A DNA stretch of 64,000 nt from contig OV277871.1 in NCBI GenBank assembly GCA_922989275.2, positions 25,678,693 to 25,742,692 on the forward strand. The letters are read 5' to 3'. Under the pieces are notes generated by a model. That model ran no database searches, was not told the DNA's origin, and worked only from the letters and a program-made list of their open reading frames with translations. The position numbers and the translations under genes were made by a program. Positions 42,232-52,929 of the stretch are shown here, one piece after another; positions within the stretch are counted from its first letter, which is position 1; every line of letters starts with the position of its first letter. The DNA is from Gari tellinella (lineage: Eukaryota > Mollusca > Bivalvia > Cardiida > Psammobiidae).

Positions 42232-42644
42232 AAAAGGTTGGAAGTAAAGCAACATATACCTTAATTACGATGCATTCTACTTTTCTTTTAGTTTGCTTTA
42301 AGCTACATCTGCTTGGATATAGAATATATTTCTTGTGGTGCAATTATATGTATGACTGTATAAAGTGGAACCATTCTTCAGTGAAAGAATAAATTAACCC
42401 TTAGCCTGCCAGTCACGACTATAGCTCCATATGCAAACAGCTTGGATCCGGATGAGACGCCGAGTAACTCGGCGTCTCATCCGGATCCAAGCTGTTTGAC
42501 ACTCGGACAACATTTTTAGCAGTTTTGAGCAACTTTGAAGCACTTTGAAACTTGAAGCAGACGAGAAATATAGCAGACGACAATTTATTCGGCGGGCTAA
42601 GGGTAAAAGATCTAAAAAGGCACACTTATGCAGTTATGGGTTAA
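42228..42644 (+). mobile_element. FB-A right part split by FB-D
   Basis: AAAGGTTGGAAGTAAAGCAA..GTGAAAGAATAAA, then FB-D, then AAGATCTAAAAAGGCACACT..CAGTTATGGGTTAA. Confidence 0.82.
42394..42606 (+). mobile_element. FB-D element nested at a TTAA of FB-A
   Basis: TTAACCCTTAGCCTGCCAGT to GGCGGGCTAAGGGTAA. The host FB-A consensus here is GAATAAATTAAAGG, so the target was TTAA. The stem AAACAGCTTGGATCCGGATG runs to CGCCGAGT|A|ACTCGGCG. Almost identical to 63044-63257. Confidence 0.93.
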
Positions 42645-42880
42645 AATTTAGCACAAGATTGACTGTGTAGAGATGCAATGTTTTGTTAATTTTGAACCTC
42701 ATAGGATTCTCATTCCTTTCCTTTAACTTAGATCCAATCAATGTTTTCTCAAAATTTGTTACAAAAATATGTTCTAATAGTTCCTTCTTTTATAATTACA
42801 ATGTTTGCAGTTTTTTGTATGTTTGAATACAATTAGCTGAAAGAGAAATATTGGTGTAGGACATTGTAAACCTTAATTGA
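42645..42880. other. unclassified intron 21 sequence
   Basis: Nothing recognised. Confidence 0.5.
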
Positions 42881-43026
42881 TACCCATTTCTCTATAAGCC
42901 TTTCAACACCTCTAAGTTATTCTTGCACTGATGTAAATAGCTCCAATTATTCTGCTTTACTTTCAACCTGCTTTAAGTGGTCACTTACCTTCTAAACTAG
43001 AAACAGGGTATGGAGTAAAGGGTTAA
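42880..43026 (-). mobile_element. FB-A element, core deleted
   Basis: TACCCATTTCTCTATAAGCC..CTGCTTTACTTTCAACCTGC to GGGTATGGAGTAAAGGGTTAA. Confidence 0.78.
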
Positions 43027-43282
43027 CTCTTTCTCAACAAATATATTTTCAACTTCATTAACAGGGTAACACAGCTTTCAACAAATCTTCAAACTGATTG
43101 AAACTTAGATAGAAAACAAAGAAATTGTCAGCATTTTCAAGCAGCTGCCGTTTTCTAAATTTTACCACATTACCATCAAGTTTCATTTCATTTAACTGAA
43201 ATTAGAAATTAGTTTTATAACTGGTACCAGGTGCACCTGTAAGATGCTAAGATGATATTTATGAGAGCTTAATTACTAAAGT

Positions 43283-43528
43283 GATTTACCCCATAGCCTG
43301 ATTCTAGTTTTGGAAATAGGTGACCACTTAAAGCAGGTTGAAATTAAAGCAGAATGCGCCTGAAGGCGCATTCTGCTTTACTTTCAGCCTGCTTTAAGCT
43401 ATCGTCTGCTAGAATATCGAAAATAATTCTTATCATACATATTCATAACTGTATAAATTGTTACCTTTTTCTTCAGTGGAGGAATAAATTAAGGGTGTTA
43501 AAAGGCGTATTTATGGGGTAATGGGTTC
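43283..43528 (+). mobile_element. FB-A foldback element
   Basis: GATTTACCCCATAGCCTGAT to TTATGGGGTAATGGGTT; core GAATGCGCCTGAAGGCGCATT. Confidence 0.88.
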
Positions 43529-43659
43529 ACCCATTCATTTGCCAGGGCATATTGCATGCTAACTGAAGAATGTTCTACAAGCTCATTGATCCCTCCAGGA
43601 ATAGTTTTACAGTAAGCATTCATTATACAATAGATGGTGCTCATGTACATTTAATATCT

Positions 43660-43868
43660 GATTGCTCTATCTAATTCTGTCATGTGACATCTCTTTGGAA
43701 TAGTCTTTTCAGGACGATTCCAATTCAAGACAATTCTAAAGGGATGTCACAAGACAGGATTAGATGGAGAAATAAATCTGACTTATCATATGACATTATT
43801 TGTCGTACAAAGTTTTATGATCTGACTTACGACATTATTTGTCGTATAAAGTTTTATGAAACGGGCCT
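43660..43868 (-). mobile_element. family J element
   Basis: ATCTAATTCTGTCATGTGAC..ACGATTCCAATTC inverted; TTTGTCGTACAAAGTTTTAT then TTTTATGAAACGGGCCTC is the inverse of the 13449 left end, present twice. Confidence 0.7.
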
Positions 43869-43924
43869 CAGTAACTCCTGTATTGAGCTACCACCTGTCT
43901 TCAACAACAGTAAGTTTGACTGTT

Positions 43925-44140
43925 TAGGTCACCAGAGCGTTTATGCTCAAGGTGAGCTTTTGCAATGCCCCTCTGTCATTGTCCATCTGTCTTCAACAAT
44001 TGTCAATGACCTCCTTTCTGAAACCAATAGCCCCAGTGCATCCAAATTTGGTTAGATACATAATATTGTTGGGTTGGGCTTCAAAAGTTTTTCAAAGAAA
44101 GTGGATGGGGCCAATGTTCTTGTTGCCATGTCAGACAAGC
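43925..44140 (+). mobile_element. worn family G fragment
   Basis: TTAGGTCACCAGAGCGTTTA then GCTCAAGGTGAGCTTTTGCA..TCTGTCTTCAACAATTG; the start of a G-type repeat only. Confidence 0.55.
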
Positions 44141-44159
44141 ACATTTTGCTTTGCGTGCA

Positions 44160-44304
44160 TGCTACCTGCTTTAAGCTACCTTCTGTAGAATAAAGAAAAT
44201 ATTTATTATGCTGTATATTCATGACTGTATAGATTGGGAGCTACTTTCCTCAGTGGAGGAATAAATTAAAGGCATAAAAAAGTTTTAATGGATTTATAAG
44301 TTAA
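44160..44304 (+). mobile_element. FB-A right half
   Basis: GCTACCTGCTTTAAGCTACC to AATGGATTTATAAGTTAA; the final TTAA is shared with the next FB-A. Confidence 0.78.
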
Positions 44305-44552
44305 CCCTTTCCCTTATAGAAGCGACTTTTAGCACATGCATTTTATTCGTCCGCTGAATAAAATAGTTCCAATATAAACCGTTATGAATATGTGTCATAT
44401 TTAATACTTTTCATATTCTAGCTGGTAAAAGCTTAAAGCAGGCTGAAAGTAAAGCAGAATGCGCCATATGGCGCATTCTGCTTTACTTTCAACCTGCTTT
44501 AAGTAGTCACCTATTTTCAAAACTATAAACAGGCTATGGGGTAATGGGTTAA
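44301..44552 (-). mobile_element. FB-A foldback element
   Basis: TTAACCCTTTCCCTTATAGA to GGCTATGGGGTAATGGGTTAA. The core GAATGCGCCATATGGCGCATT is a perfect even palindrome. Confidence 0.9.
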
Positions 44553-44920
44553 TAGAGGTGGACTGTACTTTGAAGCATACCAGAGGACATGGCAATTATT
44601 TTGAACAAGTTTGCCAGTACATTCTGGAGAACACTTCTAAGTGGTAATATAATTTCAAGGCATGAACATTTGAAATAATGAGAGAGGCTAGCAAGACACG
44701 GTCCAGACAAAGTTGTCCCTTGGGGCTGTAGATAGTGGCATAAGATGTCTGTTTGTGCCCCATAATCAGCACACAGTTGTCAGAATCACACCATATTACC
44801 ATTGTTTTTTCTCTGATATAGAAAAGTAGTTGGCATTCTGATATGGTCTGACCCACAGGAAAGAAAACGACAGCCATTTAAGGCTAACGCTTACACTGCT
44901 GAAGTGTCTATCATACCGTA
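44553..44920. other. unclassified intron 21 sequence
   Basis: Nothing recognised. Confidence 0.5.
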
Positions 44921-44924
44921 AGAT

Positions 44925-45096
44925 ACATCTTTTGCATTTTAATTAATTCCTCCACTGAAGAAAATAGGTCCATTTTATACAGTGATACAAGACTTAGTGC
45001 AATATGGAAAATATTTCCTATATCCTATCAGATGATAAAAAGCAGGCATGCCACCTGTCTTCAAAACTAGTAACAGGCTATTGGCTTAAGGGTTAA
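44925..45096 (-). mobile_element. FB-A element, core deleted
   Basis: ATTCCTCCACTGAAGAAAAT to GGCTATTGGCTTAAGGGTTAA; AAAGCAGGCATGCCACC replaces the hairpin. Confidence 0.78.
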
Positions 45097-45194
45097 AAAT
45101 TAAATTAGCGAAATTACCATAAGAAATATTCATGATGCACAACTCATAGAATCAGACTATGGGTTAAAAGGCTGCAAGTATAGAAGAATGCTCC

Positions 45195-45413
45195 TTAAAC
45201 CTTTACTCCATAACTTGTTTCAAGTATTGATATAGGTGACCACTCAAAGCAGGTTGAAAGTAAAGCAGAATGCACCATAAGTTATCATCTGCTACAAAAT
45301 GAAAAAAAAATTCTTATGATATATATTCATGGCTTTATAAATTGAAACTATTTTATTCAGTCAAGGAATAGATAAAAGGCATAAAAAGTTGCATTTATGG
45401 TGTAATGGATTAA
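45195..45413 (+). mobile_element. FB-A element, half core
   Basis: TTAAACCTTTACTCCATAAC to TTATGGTGTAATGGATTAA, followed by the missing half of the stem at 45414-45450. Confidence 0.8.
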
Positions 45414-45459
45414 GGAGCATTCTGCTTTATTTTCAGCCAGCTTTAAGCATTTGGATTTT

Positions 45460-45850
45460 TGCATTGCCGCTGAGGTGTGTTTAATAGGGACATATATGGT
45501 ATTAGTTATTGAGGTGATGTGCATTTGATAGCTTAGCAAACAAATATGGGGTTGCTAAAGGCCATAGTCTGGACATCTGCGGAGAATTAATTATCGCAGA
45601 CAGAATAAACCTTAAATGATAGATTGCCTGACTCATTGCACATATCTGGAAATGTCTGCGTTTTTCCGGGAACTGAAGAGAATTTAATGGCGTTTAAAAT
45701 TCAGTCAAAATCCACAAATGCCATATCGTTACTGATATTGGAAAACTTTCAGTATTTTGTCCAAATGTGAGAATACACTAAATTGTGTACAATTGAACCT
45801 TGCGTTCAGCCAGTATTCGAATTATGTATGGGCAATATATGGAAGAGCTG
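45460..45850. other. unclassified intron 21 sequence
   Basis: Nothing recognised. Confidence 0.5.
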
Positions 45851-45854
45851 GATG

Positions 45855-45945
45855 CATAATGAAGGATCAAAGTAATGCAGAAAGCTCCTTAAGAAGCTTT
45901 CTGCATTACTTTAGTCCTGCATTAAGGAATCACCCGTCTTTAGTG
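45855..45945. mobile_element. E-type hairpin
   Basis: AATGAAGGATCAAAGTAATG then CAGAAAGCTCCTTAAGAAGC and inverse TTTCTGCATTACTTTAGTCC. Confidence 0.75.
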
Positions 45946-45949
45946 ATAT

Positions 45950-46284
45950 CCATTAACTGTTCTTAATTGAATCGTTGCTAAACATATTTTAACTGTATGC
46001 TTTGGCTTCTACTTAGCAATCGCTAACCATCAGCATTGAATAATGTTATCTTCTTTTAATGAGAATTTCATTCACATTAAATTTAATGGATGCAAAAAGC
46101 TGGACAATAAAGTTACATATATCTAAAATGTGGAGCAAAACTTTGGCTAAGTACGGAAAGGTTGGAGGATAAAATGACTGATTAAATGTCAATGAAACAC
46201 ACCATAATACTAGTTAATACCCAAGAACGTTTGTCTAAATTTTGATAAGTTTCCAGTAAATTACCATATCCCTTACAGGTCTGC
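45950..46284. other. unclassified intron 21 sequence
   Basis: Nothing recognised. Confidence 0.5.
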
Positions 46285-46405
46285 AATTGGATATATTTAT
46301 CCTTTGCAAACAGTGTAGACCTAGATCAGAGGGCTCCTGAAGGAGCCCTCTGATCTAGGTCAGCACTGCTTGTAATTCTTTTAAATATTTTGGGGACAAA
46401 CCCCT
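46285..46405 (+). mobile_element. FB-C core fragment
   Basis: TTTGCAAACAGTGTAGACCT..TCAGAGGGCTCCTGAAGGAG and inverse; short flanks (GGGGACAAACCCC) follow. Confidence 0.75.
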
Positions 46406-46409
46406 GGAG

Positions 46410-47225
46410 AGTCAAATATCAAACTGGTAATTATTTAGAAAATGGATGCTTTGATTTTAAAGTTCCGCATGGCAAGGGCAAACATGCAATTTAAAACCAC
46501 AATTTGATAACAAGATGGTAGAACAATGAACTGTACAGAATAATTATAGTCCTTGCAGTTGTTAGGTCCATGAATATTTATAAGGCTGATAACCAGATTG
46601 GGAATCATTAGAATGTTTTTGTTTTTCTTCAGAATGTGTGAAAGAAGTGCATATTTGTGCAAAATATGATTATTGACAAATTGAATCCCCCAAGAAACAT
46701 CACTAGATTTTACCTGTTTAGATTTGACTTGTTTTGAGTGTTTTTATATCTGTGATTGAATTTGTCAATAAAGGCTGCTTAAGAGAGAAAACAAGCTACC
46801 TAGCAATGCTCAGGTCACAATTGTTTTTTCTTCAAGGTGAGATCTATTCCAAAATTTTCGCATTTATAATTTAATCATCTTTAATGAGATTTGTACTATG
46901 CATTCTAAAAATTATGCTTTAAATACTTAGTATTGAAATTATTGTAACAGTTTCTATTTCCTATGTATTCTGCTCATGTGTCAAGACTTATCTATTTCAA
47001 GCAAGGATTTGGTTTTGAAGTTTGGAATAAAGCTGTAAAACATGATTTTTTGTTGGAATAATTTTCCAACAGACTAATAACTAGCAAATAAATGTTTATT
47101 CTGATTTCCTCATCTGGGCCCGGTCTTTGCAAGCTTTATGAGAATTTCTACAGACAATCTTTTTCTTTATGGAATAAAATGATCAAAGAATAGAAGATTA
47201 ACACTTCTTACCACTGAATTCACTG
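46410..47225. other. unclassified intron 21 sequence
   Basis: AT-rich, no gene or repeat recognised. This is one of the longest repeat-poor stretches in the intron. Confidence 0.5.
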
Positions 47226-47227
47226 AG

Positions 47228-47422
47228 CTGCAGATGAGGAGAGTATTTCAAAAACTAAAATCTTTATTTCTGCATCAAACCCTATCTATCGTGTCAGTAC
47301 TCATTAGAATCACCTCTTCAAGGTGATTCTAATGAGTATTGACACCATTGGATTTTGTGTTGAAATGAGTGGTCAAAATGTTGGATTTGTTCAGTTTATG
47401 GACCTCTTATCTGGAGCCCCGT
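47228..47422 (-). mobile_element. family F foldback element
   Basis: GAGCTGCAGATGAGGAGAG to CTTATCTGGAGCCCCG; core TAGAATCACCTCTTCAAGGT then GATTCTA. Confidence 0.82.
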
Positions 47423-47559
47423 CAGAATATTTATTTATATTCTGCTTATCAGAAGCCATGCCTTATCTGGATACAAACTGTTTGCAAACTGCAAATTTTC
47501 ACGACTGGCATGCATATATGCCATAGGATGTTAGTTTAGTACTAAAAATATTGAGATTA

Positions 47560-47830
47560 CCTTGAAACTGAATTGACACACACACACAAAAAGAGATTAT
47601 AATGTTGCTTTTGAAATAACCAAAAACTGATTGTTTGCTTTTGTAGTGTTTGATGTGTTTTTGACTTTTGGGATATTATCCCAAATTTGGATGTAAATCG
47701 TAATGAAAAAATATTAGCCAGACAATCAGTAAACAGACATGTTTCCCAAGGGTTGCTGATAGGAGTGGGCCGACTGAACATTGTCATTATTTAGTTTTAC
47801 TCTTGCCCATACCTACAGTGAAGGACCAGT
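47560..47830. other. unclassified; short (CA)n at 47576-47588
   Basis: ACACACACACAC microsatellite; otherwise nothing. Confidence 0.5.
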
Positions 47831-47847
47831 ACCGATTATTGTCCTTT

Positions 47848-47905
47848 TCAACCTGCTTAAAGTGATCACCTGTTTTCAAAACTAGAAATAGGCAATGGAT
47901 TTGAG
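47848..47905 (-). mobile_element. FB-A end fragment
   Basis: TTTTCAACCTGCTTAAAGTG..ACTAGAAATAGGCAATGG. Confidence 0.7.
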
Positions 47906-47910
47906 GCAGG

Positions 47911-48110
47911 GCTACAGATAAGGAGAACTAGTATTTCAAAAACTAAATTTTTTATTTCTGCATTAAACCTTATGGTGTTACTACTCATTAGAATCCTCTC
48001 TTCGAGACGATTCTTATGAGTAGTAACACCATAGGATTTTGTACTGAAATGCCAAGTGAGAAAATGTTGAATTTGCTTGTTTTACTCCCTCTAAAATGGA
48101 TTGAGTCCTG
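47911..48110 (-). mobile_element. family F foldback element
   Basis: CAGGGCTACAGATAAGGAGA..ACTCATTAGAATCCTCTC and inverse; the right end is worn. Confidence 0.8.
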
Positions 48111-48114
48111 TTTA

Positions 48115-48418
48115 AGGGTTAGTGCATTAGCAAGTCATTATTGCCTTAATTTACAATATTTTCTATCGTTCAGTTAAAATATTCAGTCTTGCCAAATAAT
48201 TCCAACTTTCCTCTGATATATCTCTGCCAGTCTTGATGTTGCAACAACACATTTTAACATGGCAGTATTGGTAAAGGTGTAATAATCACACTTCTATGTT
48301 CTAATTTCTTTATGCTTTAAATTGTCACATGGCTTCAATAATAGTGTCCAAAGATACTTCTGTGTATGAAGAGTTTTAGGCATCCTAAATGTGTTTATGT
48401 GAGGAAAAGAATTCAGTA
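48115..48418. other. unclassified intron 21 sequence
   Basis: Nothing recognised. Confidence 0.5.
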
Positions 48419-48420
48419 TA

Positions 48421-48625
48421 CAGTAGAACCTCTCTATTACGGCCACTAAAATGAAGGTTAATTGTCCCTATAAAGGACTGGTGACAGCTTAAAGCAATGT
48501 GAAAGTGAAACAGAAAGCTCCTGTAGGAGCTTTCTGTTTCACTTTCACATTGCTTTAAGCAGTCACCTGTCTTTAATGACTAATATTTGACACAACTTAG
48601 TGGTCGTAATAGAGAGGGTCTACTG
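48421..48625 (+). mobile_element. FB-B foldback element, TA target
   Basis: TA-CAGTAGAACCTCTCTATTAC to GTAATAGAGAGGGTCTACTG-TA. The core stem TTAAAGCAATGTGAAAGTGA to AGCTCCTGTAGGAGCT is essentially perfect. Confidence 0.93.
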
Positions 48626-48786
48626 TAGTAGCTTTAGGGCTGTGAAAAATTCAGGGAGAATCTCGAGTTATTAAATTACAAATTGGATAAATGCAATTAT
48701 GGAAAAAGCTTGTCCTAAATACATAGATGAGGTCTTCATATAAGTTCATTTATCCCAAATAGGGTGACCAGGCTCCAAGGTTATAT

Positions 48787-48912
48787 AGCGTCTGAGTTGA
48801 ATCTGTTATCGTTCTCAAGCATTTGATTGGTCAGATTTGAGCCCATGGCTCAAAGCTGACCAATCAATTGCTTGAGAACTCTGTAACTTCAGACTCAACT
48901 CAAAAGCTTTAT
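48787..48912. mobile_element. family K palindromic element
   Basis: GTCTGAGTTGAATCTG..CAAGCATTTGATTGGTCAGA then TTTGAGCCCATGGCTCAAA and inverse. Confidence 0.82.
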
Positions 48913-49061
48913 AACCTTGGACCCAGGGTTTGATGACTGTGTCTATATGAACCATAGTTAATGACTTGGGTCTCTAAGAAAAGGTTGTCGTTTTGTGAGA
49001 GACAAAACACAGAAACCTCAAAAAAGCTTTTTGCATTTCAAAAGTGAGGTATGTCATGTAA

Positions 49062-50325
49062 TACCCCCATTCCACTGAGCGGCGATTCCTCTACGCTTCG
49101 AAATTTTTGACAAATCGCCGCAAATCGTAGTAGGAACGGCAACAGGGCAGAAGAAACGCCAAGGTCGTAGTAGAAGCGTAACAGAAGCGCCTTGATCGCC
49201 ACCTCACGTTGAATGTTTTGACCCTGCTCAAAATTTACGTAGCGGCATCGCCGTGGACTCGAAGCGAAGCAGAAGCGTACTAAAATATTCATGAGCGTAG
49301 TGGTATCGTAGTCGAAGCGTGCTTGACGTAGTGGAAGCGCAGTCGCATCGTAATTAAAGCGTCGAGATATTTGTCCGCGATTCCGCTACGTTTCTCGTAC
49401 GCTCTGGGCGATCCCACTACGCTCTGTACGATCTAGCGACGATCAAAGCATCTTCACGGCGATTCGACCATTTATGAATCACAAATCACGGCGCTTCTAC
49501 TACGCTCTCACTACGCTGTGGTCGCTTTGACTGCGTTTCCTCTTCGCTTCCACTACGCTCTTGGCAGCTGAGCCACGCTCATGGCGATTTACGTTTCGCG
49601 CATGGCGATTTACGTTTCGCGCTTGCCGACCAGTGTATAAATATGCATCACTTCTGCCTTTATCTTCATTATTTGTTTGCACTTAAAACTGTAAACATCA
49701 ATAGTTAAAATTGCCAAAACGAAAGACAAAATCAAGGGCTGCGCATGCTACTGTCAAGCAGCCTGAAAACTCAGGTGGAGGAATCTCCTGTTTGTCAAGA
49801 AGTCGAGTCCGCTTTACACTCTCCAGCACTCGAAGTAGAGTCCCAACTGCATCCATATGAACAACAAGATGAGCTCAGCGAAGTAGAAGGGGCTGCGGTT
49901 AAGAATGGAAAACAAGTGACTACCTTGACTACTGAGCATAAAGATGAGATGGTTGAGTGGTTGGCGAAAGCAGTAAAATCGAATATTTTATACAGAAAAG
50001 TTCAAGAAGCGCAACAGAAGCGTAGTTTCTGCGCTTAGGACGAAGTAAGGTCGCAGTAGCAACGTAGTAAGCGTAGTGGAAGCGTAGTCAGAAATCCTTT
50101 AGCGTAGTAGAAGCGTCTTGGAGAGACTTAAAGCGCAGTAGAAGCGTAGCAACAGCGTGGTGGGATCGTGATGAGCGCAGTAGGGTCGTCGTTGGAGCGT
50201 ACTAAAAGCGTACCGGAAACGCCCAAGTCCAAATTTTATGCACTTGGCGGCGATTTGGATGATTTGGGAGAATCGCCATGATCGCCATGAGTGCAGTGGA
50301 ACCGCCGCCCAGTGGAATGGGGGTA
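49062..50325 (+). mobile_element. Harbinger-like DNA element with dense subterminal repeats (1264 bp)
   Basis: TACCCCCATTCCACTGAGCG at the left and CCCAGTGGAATGGGGGTA at the right are inverted. TAA stands at 49059-49061 and 50326-50328. GCGTAGT/GAAGCG words pack the right side and their inverse, CGCTTC/ACTACGC, the left. 3-bp TAA duplications fit PIF/Harbinger; the class is an inference. Confidence 0.85.
49745..50038 (+). CDS. 97-codon ORF in the Harbinger-like element, possible MADF/Myb-like fragment
   Basis: It sits between the two blocks of subterminal repeats. The N-terminal half is acidic (QVEESPVCQEVESALHSPAL). The C-terminal part TTEHKDEMVEWLAKAVKSNI then LYRKVQEAQQKR resembles the beginning of a MADF or Myb/SANT-like domain, the type encoded beside Harbinger transposases. 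It ends early at a TAG inside the repeats, so it is a fragment or a first exon. The base composition is more balanced than the repeats around it. Assignment is tentative. Confidence 0.4.
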   Translation: MLLSSSLKTQVEESPVCQEVESALHSPALEVESQLHPYEQQDELSEVEGAAVKNGKQVTTLTTEHKDEMVEWLAKAVKSNILYRKVQEAQQKRSFCA

Positions 50326-50334
50326 TAAAAGGTA

Positions 50335-51305
50335 AAATTGACATTGTCAGTCATTTTAGAATTGTTGGTCTTGGTGCCAGGAACAAAGATAATGACAAAG
50401 ATTAAATTCAACCAATTTGACCTCCTAATGACCTATAAATGACCTTGACATTTGTCTGACCTAGCTGACAATGTACTGAATGCCAAATATAAAGTCTATT
50501 GCATGAATTCCAAAGTTATGGCCAAGGTTTACGTTTTGGACAAATAGACCAATCAATAAATAAACCTGCAACTAACACAAAGACAGACCAAAAACCAATA
50601 TTCTCTTAAATCTTTGGTCTTAGGGGTATAAAACATTTAATTATAAGACTAGAAACATGTTTTGTAAAACACAGATGCTCATCAAAATAATGGTCAATTA
50701 TCAGTCTTCCATAAATCAGGGCAAAGTTTAATATTTCTACTATTTATGAAGAAAAATTCAAAGAAACAAAAAATGTTTGTATTCTAAGGCACCTTAAAGC
50801 AACACGCCTGTATAAACAAAGAAGGACTGTATATAATTATGTTTAAATTCTATATAAAACAGGCACCCACTGTAACATCTTAATGTGGGGTAATATGGCT
50901 TCAAAATTTTGTGCACCAAGAAAATGTAGCGCTGTTGCGATGGTGCAAAATGAAGTTAAATTGAATTGCTAGAATCGAATTAATAAATTTATATAAGTGC
51001 ATTATCTTGCAATATATAGAACACAGTTAGGATTTGATATGCAGCCTCGTACTTTAATTACTACGCATATCAACTCCTACCCGTGTTGCATGATAATATA
51101 CTGGTATGAATAATATACTGGTATGAATTTATCTTTTCTTAAATAGGTTTTACGCATATAGCTATGACTGATGCAATGTCACATTAACACGCCACATATC
51201 TCCAACCTAGTAGTAAGAATATCTGATCTATCTCAAGGCTTGGTTGATCTGATAATTTATAACAAATAAACATGTTTGGCATCAGCTGGTCTTCATCAAA
51301 TTTAT
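50335..51305. other. repetitive, unclassified
   Basis: GACCTCCTAATGACC..ATGACCTTGACATTTG..CCAAAGTTATGGCCAAGG recalls a common dispersed repeat. 50811-51130 resembles 55306-55570 (ACAAAGAAGGAC, ATGTAGCGC, GTTAGAATC-like order). Confidence 0.5.
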
Positions 51306-51311
51306 AAAATA

Positions 51312-51731
51312 CAGTCAAACCGTAATCTACAGTTGAACCCCTCTATTATGACCACTAAATGGAAGACTAATTGTCCGTGTAAAGGATAGGTGACATCTTA
51401 AAGCAATGTGAAAGTGAAACAGAAAGCTCCTGTAGGAGCTTTCTGTTTCACTTTCACATTGTTTTAAGCAGTCACCTGTCTTAAACGATTAATATTTAAC
51501 ACAACTTAGTGGTCGTAGTAGAGAGGTTTTACGGTATTTCGACGAATAAAAACAAGGCTAATAATTGATTGTATAAAAGACAGGTGGCAGTTTAAAGTAA
51601 GGTGACAGTAAAACAGAAAGCTCTTAAATGAGCTTCCTGTTTTACTGTCACCATGTGTTTAACTGCAGTTACCTGCCTTAAACATCTAATAATTGACACA
51701 ATTTAATGGTTGTAATAAAGAGGTTTTACTG
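51312..51731 (+). mobile_element. FB-B element split by another FB-B
   Basis: CAGTCAAACCGTAATC continues after the inner element as TTTCGACGAATAAAAACAAG..GCTCTTAAATGAGC..AAAGAGGTTTTACTG. Confidence 0.85.
51330..51534 (+). mobile_element. FB-B element nested in FB-B, TA target
   Basis: TA-CAGTTGAACCCCTCTATTAT to AGTAGAGAGGTTTTACGG-TA; core AGCTCCTGTAGGAGCT is perfect. Confidence 0.88.
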
Positions 51732-51762
51732 TGATAGTTCATAATATATAGTTTAGTCCAGG

Positions 51763-51951
51763 GCTCCAGATAAGACGTAGTTATTTCAACAAATCCAACA
51801 TTTTCTCACTCTTTTTTAGAACCAATCCTATGGTGTTACTACTCATTAGAATCGTCTCGAAGAGACGATTCTAATGAGTAGTGACAACATAGGGTTTAAT
51901 TCAGAAATAAAGATTTTAGTATTTGAAAAACTACCCTTATCTGGTGCTCTG
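51763..51951 (+). mobile_element. family F foldback element
   Basis: CAGGGCTCCAGATAAGACG to TTATCTGGTGCTCTG; core GAATCGTCTC..GAGACGATTC. Confidence 0.87.
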
Positions 51952-52013
51952 GAAACTTTACCATAAAATTGTTTACCATAAAACTGTTTACCATAGTATC
52001 TTTTACTACTGTT

Positions 52014-52208
52014 CAGCCCGGCTCCAGATAAGAGAGAGAAAATGAACAAATCCAATATTTTCTCACTCGTTTTAGCACTAAAACCTATGGTGTTACTACT
52101 CATTAGAATCATCTCGAAGAGAGGATTCTAATGAGTTGTGACACCATAGAGTTTAATGCAGAAATATAGATTTTAGTTTTTGAGATACTACCCTTATCTG
52201 GAGCTCTG
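52014..52208 (+). mobile_element. family F element with 6-bp target duplication
   Basis: CAGCCCGGCTCCAGATAAGA to CCTTATCTGGAGCTCTG. ACTGTT at 52008-52013 and 52209-52214. Confidence 0.88.
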
Positions 52209-52214
52209 ACTGTT

Positions 52215-52550
52215 GTTCCGATTGTCTCCAACTATTGAAAATAAATAGTTCTGTCTTACTGATAGACAATTGATTGTAAATTTTCCACTATCAATAGTTT
52301 CTGTTATTTCAAATATAATGTTAAAATATTATTTCTTCAATTCTTGTCTTTACAAAACAAAAGTCTGGCAATCTTATTCAACTATATTTACTCTTATTTA
52401 GAAAATTGAGTTTGTTTTTACATGGGTAAAACAAAAAGCTTGATTTGTATGTATCAAAGACCAACAAACATTTCTATTTCTATATAGAGAAAGTTAAAGG
52501 GACAATTGTAAATATGATGTATCTGTATCTTTAAAGACAACATCATAATG
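52215..52550. other. unclassified intron 21 sequence
   Basis: Nothing recognised. Confidence 0.5.
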
Positions 52551-52557
52551 CTCAAAG

Positions 52558-52634
52558 AATTCTGATTTACTTTCAACCTGCTTTAAATGGTCACCTGTCT
52601 TCAAAATTAGAAACAGGCTATGGGGTAATGGGTT
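52558..52634 (-). mobile_element. FB-A end fragment
   Basis: TTCTGATTTACTTTCAACCT to GGCTATGGGGTAATGGGTT. Confidence 0.8.
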
Positions 52635-52699
52635 GAAAGGACAATGAAATTCTAATGAGTAGAGGTTTACAAGGATAAGGTGAAAAAAATCTCTTATTT

Positions 52700-52923
52700 T
52701 TAAAACCCATTACCCATAAATACGCCTTTTTACACCTTTAAATTAATAATTCACTGAAGAAAATAGTTCCAATTTATACAGTCATTTATAATTGTATCAT
52801 TAGCAGATGATGGCTTAAAGCAGGCTGAAAGTAAAGCCCAGGCGCATTCTGTTTTACTTTCAACATGCTTTAAGTGGTCACCTGTCTTCAAAACTAGAAA
52901 TAGGCTTGGGAGTAATGGGTTAA
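52700..52923 (-). mobile_element. FB-A foldback element
   Basis: AAAACCCATTACCCATAAAT to GGCTTGGGAGTAATGGGTTAA; one core arm is shortened (AAAGCCCAGGCGCATTC). Confidence 0.86.
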
Positions 52924-52929
52924 AAGGAC

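Noticed and set aside
43684..44055. 123-codon plus-strand frame
   Set aside because: It is a translation of family J and a worn family G fragment; no recognisable domain.
49500..49682. Minus-strand frame with NVNRHARNVNRHERG repeats
   Set aside because: Product of the short subterminal words of the Harbinger-like element.
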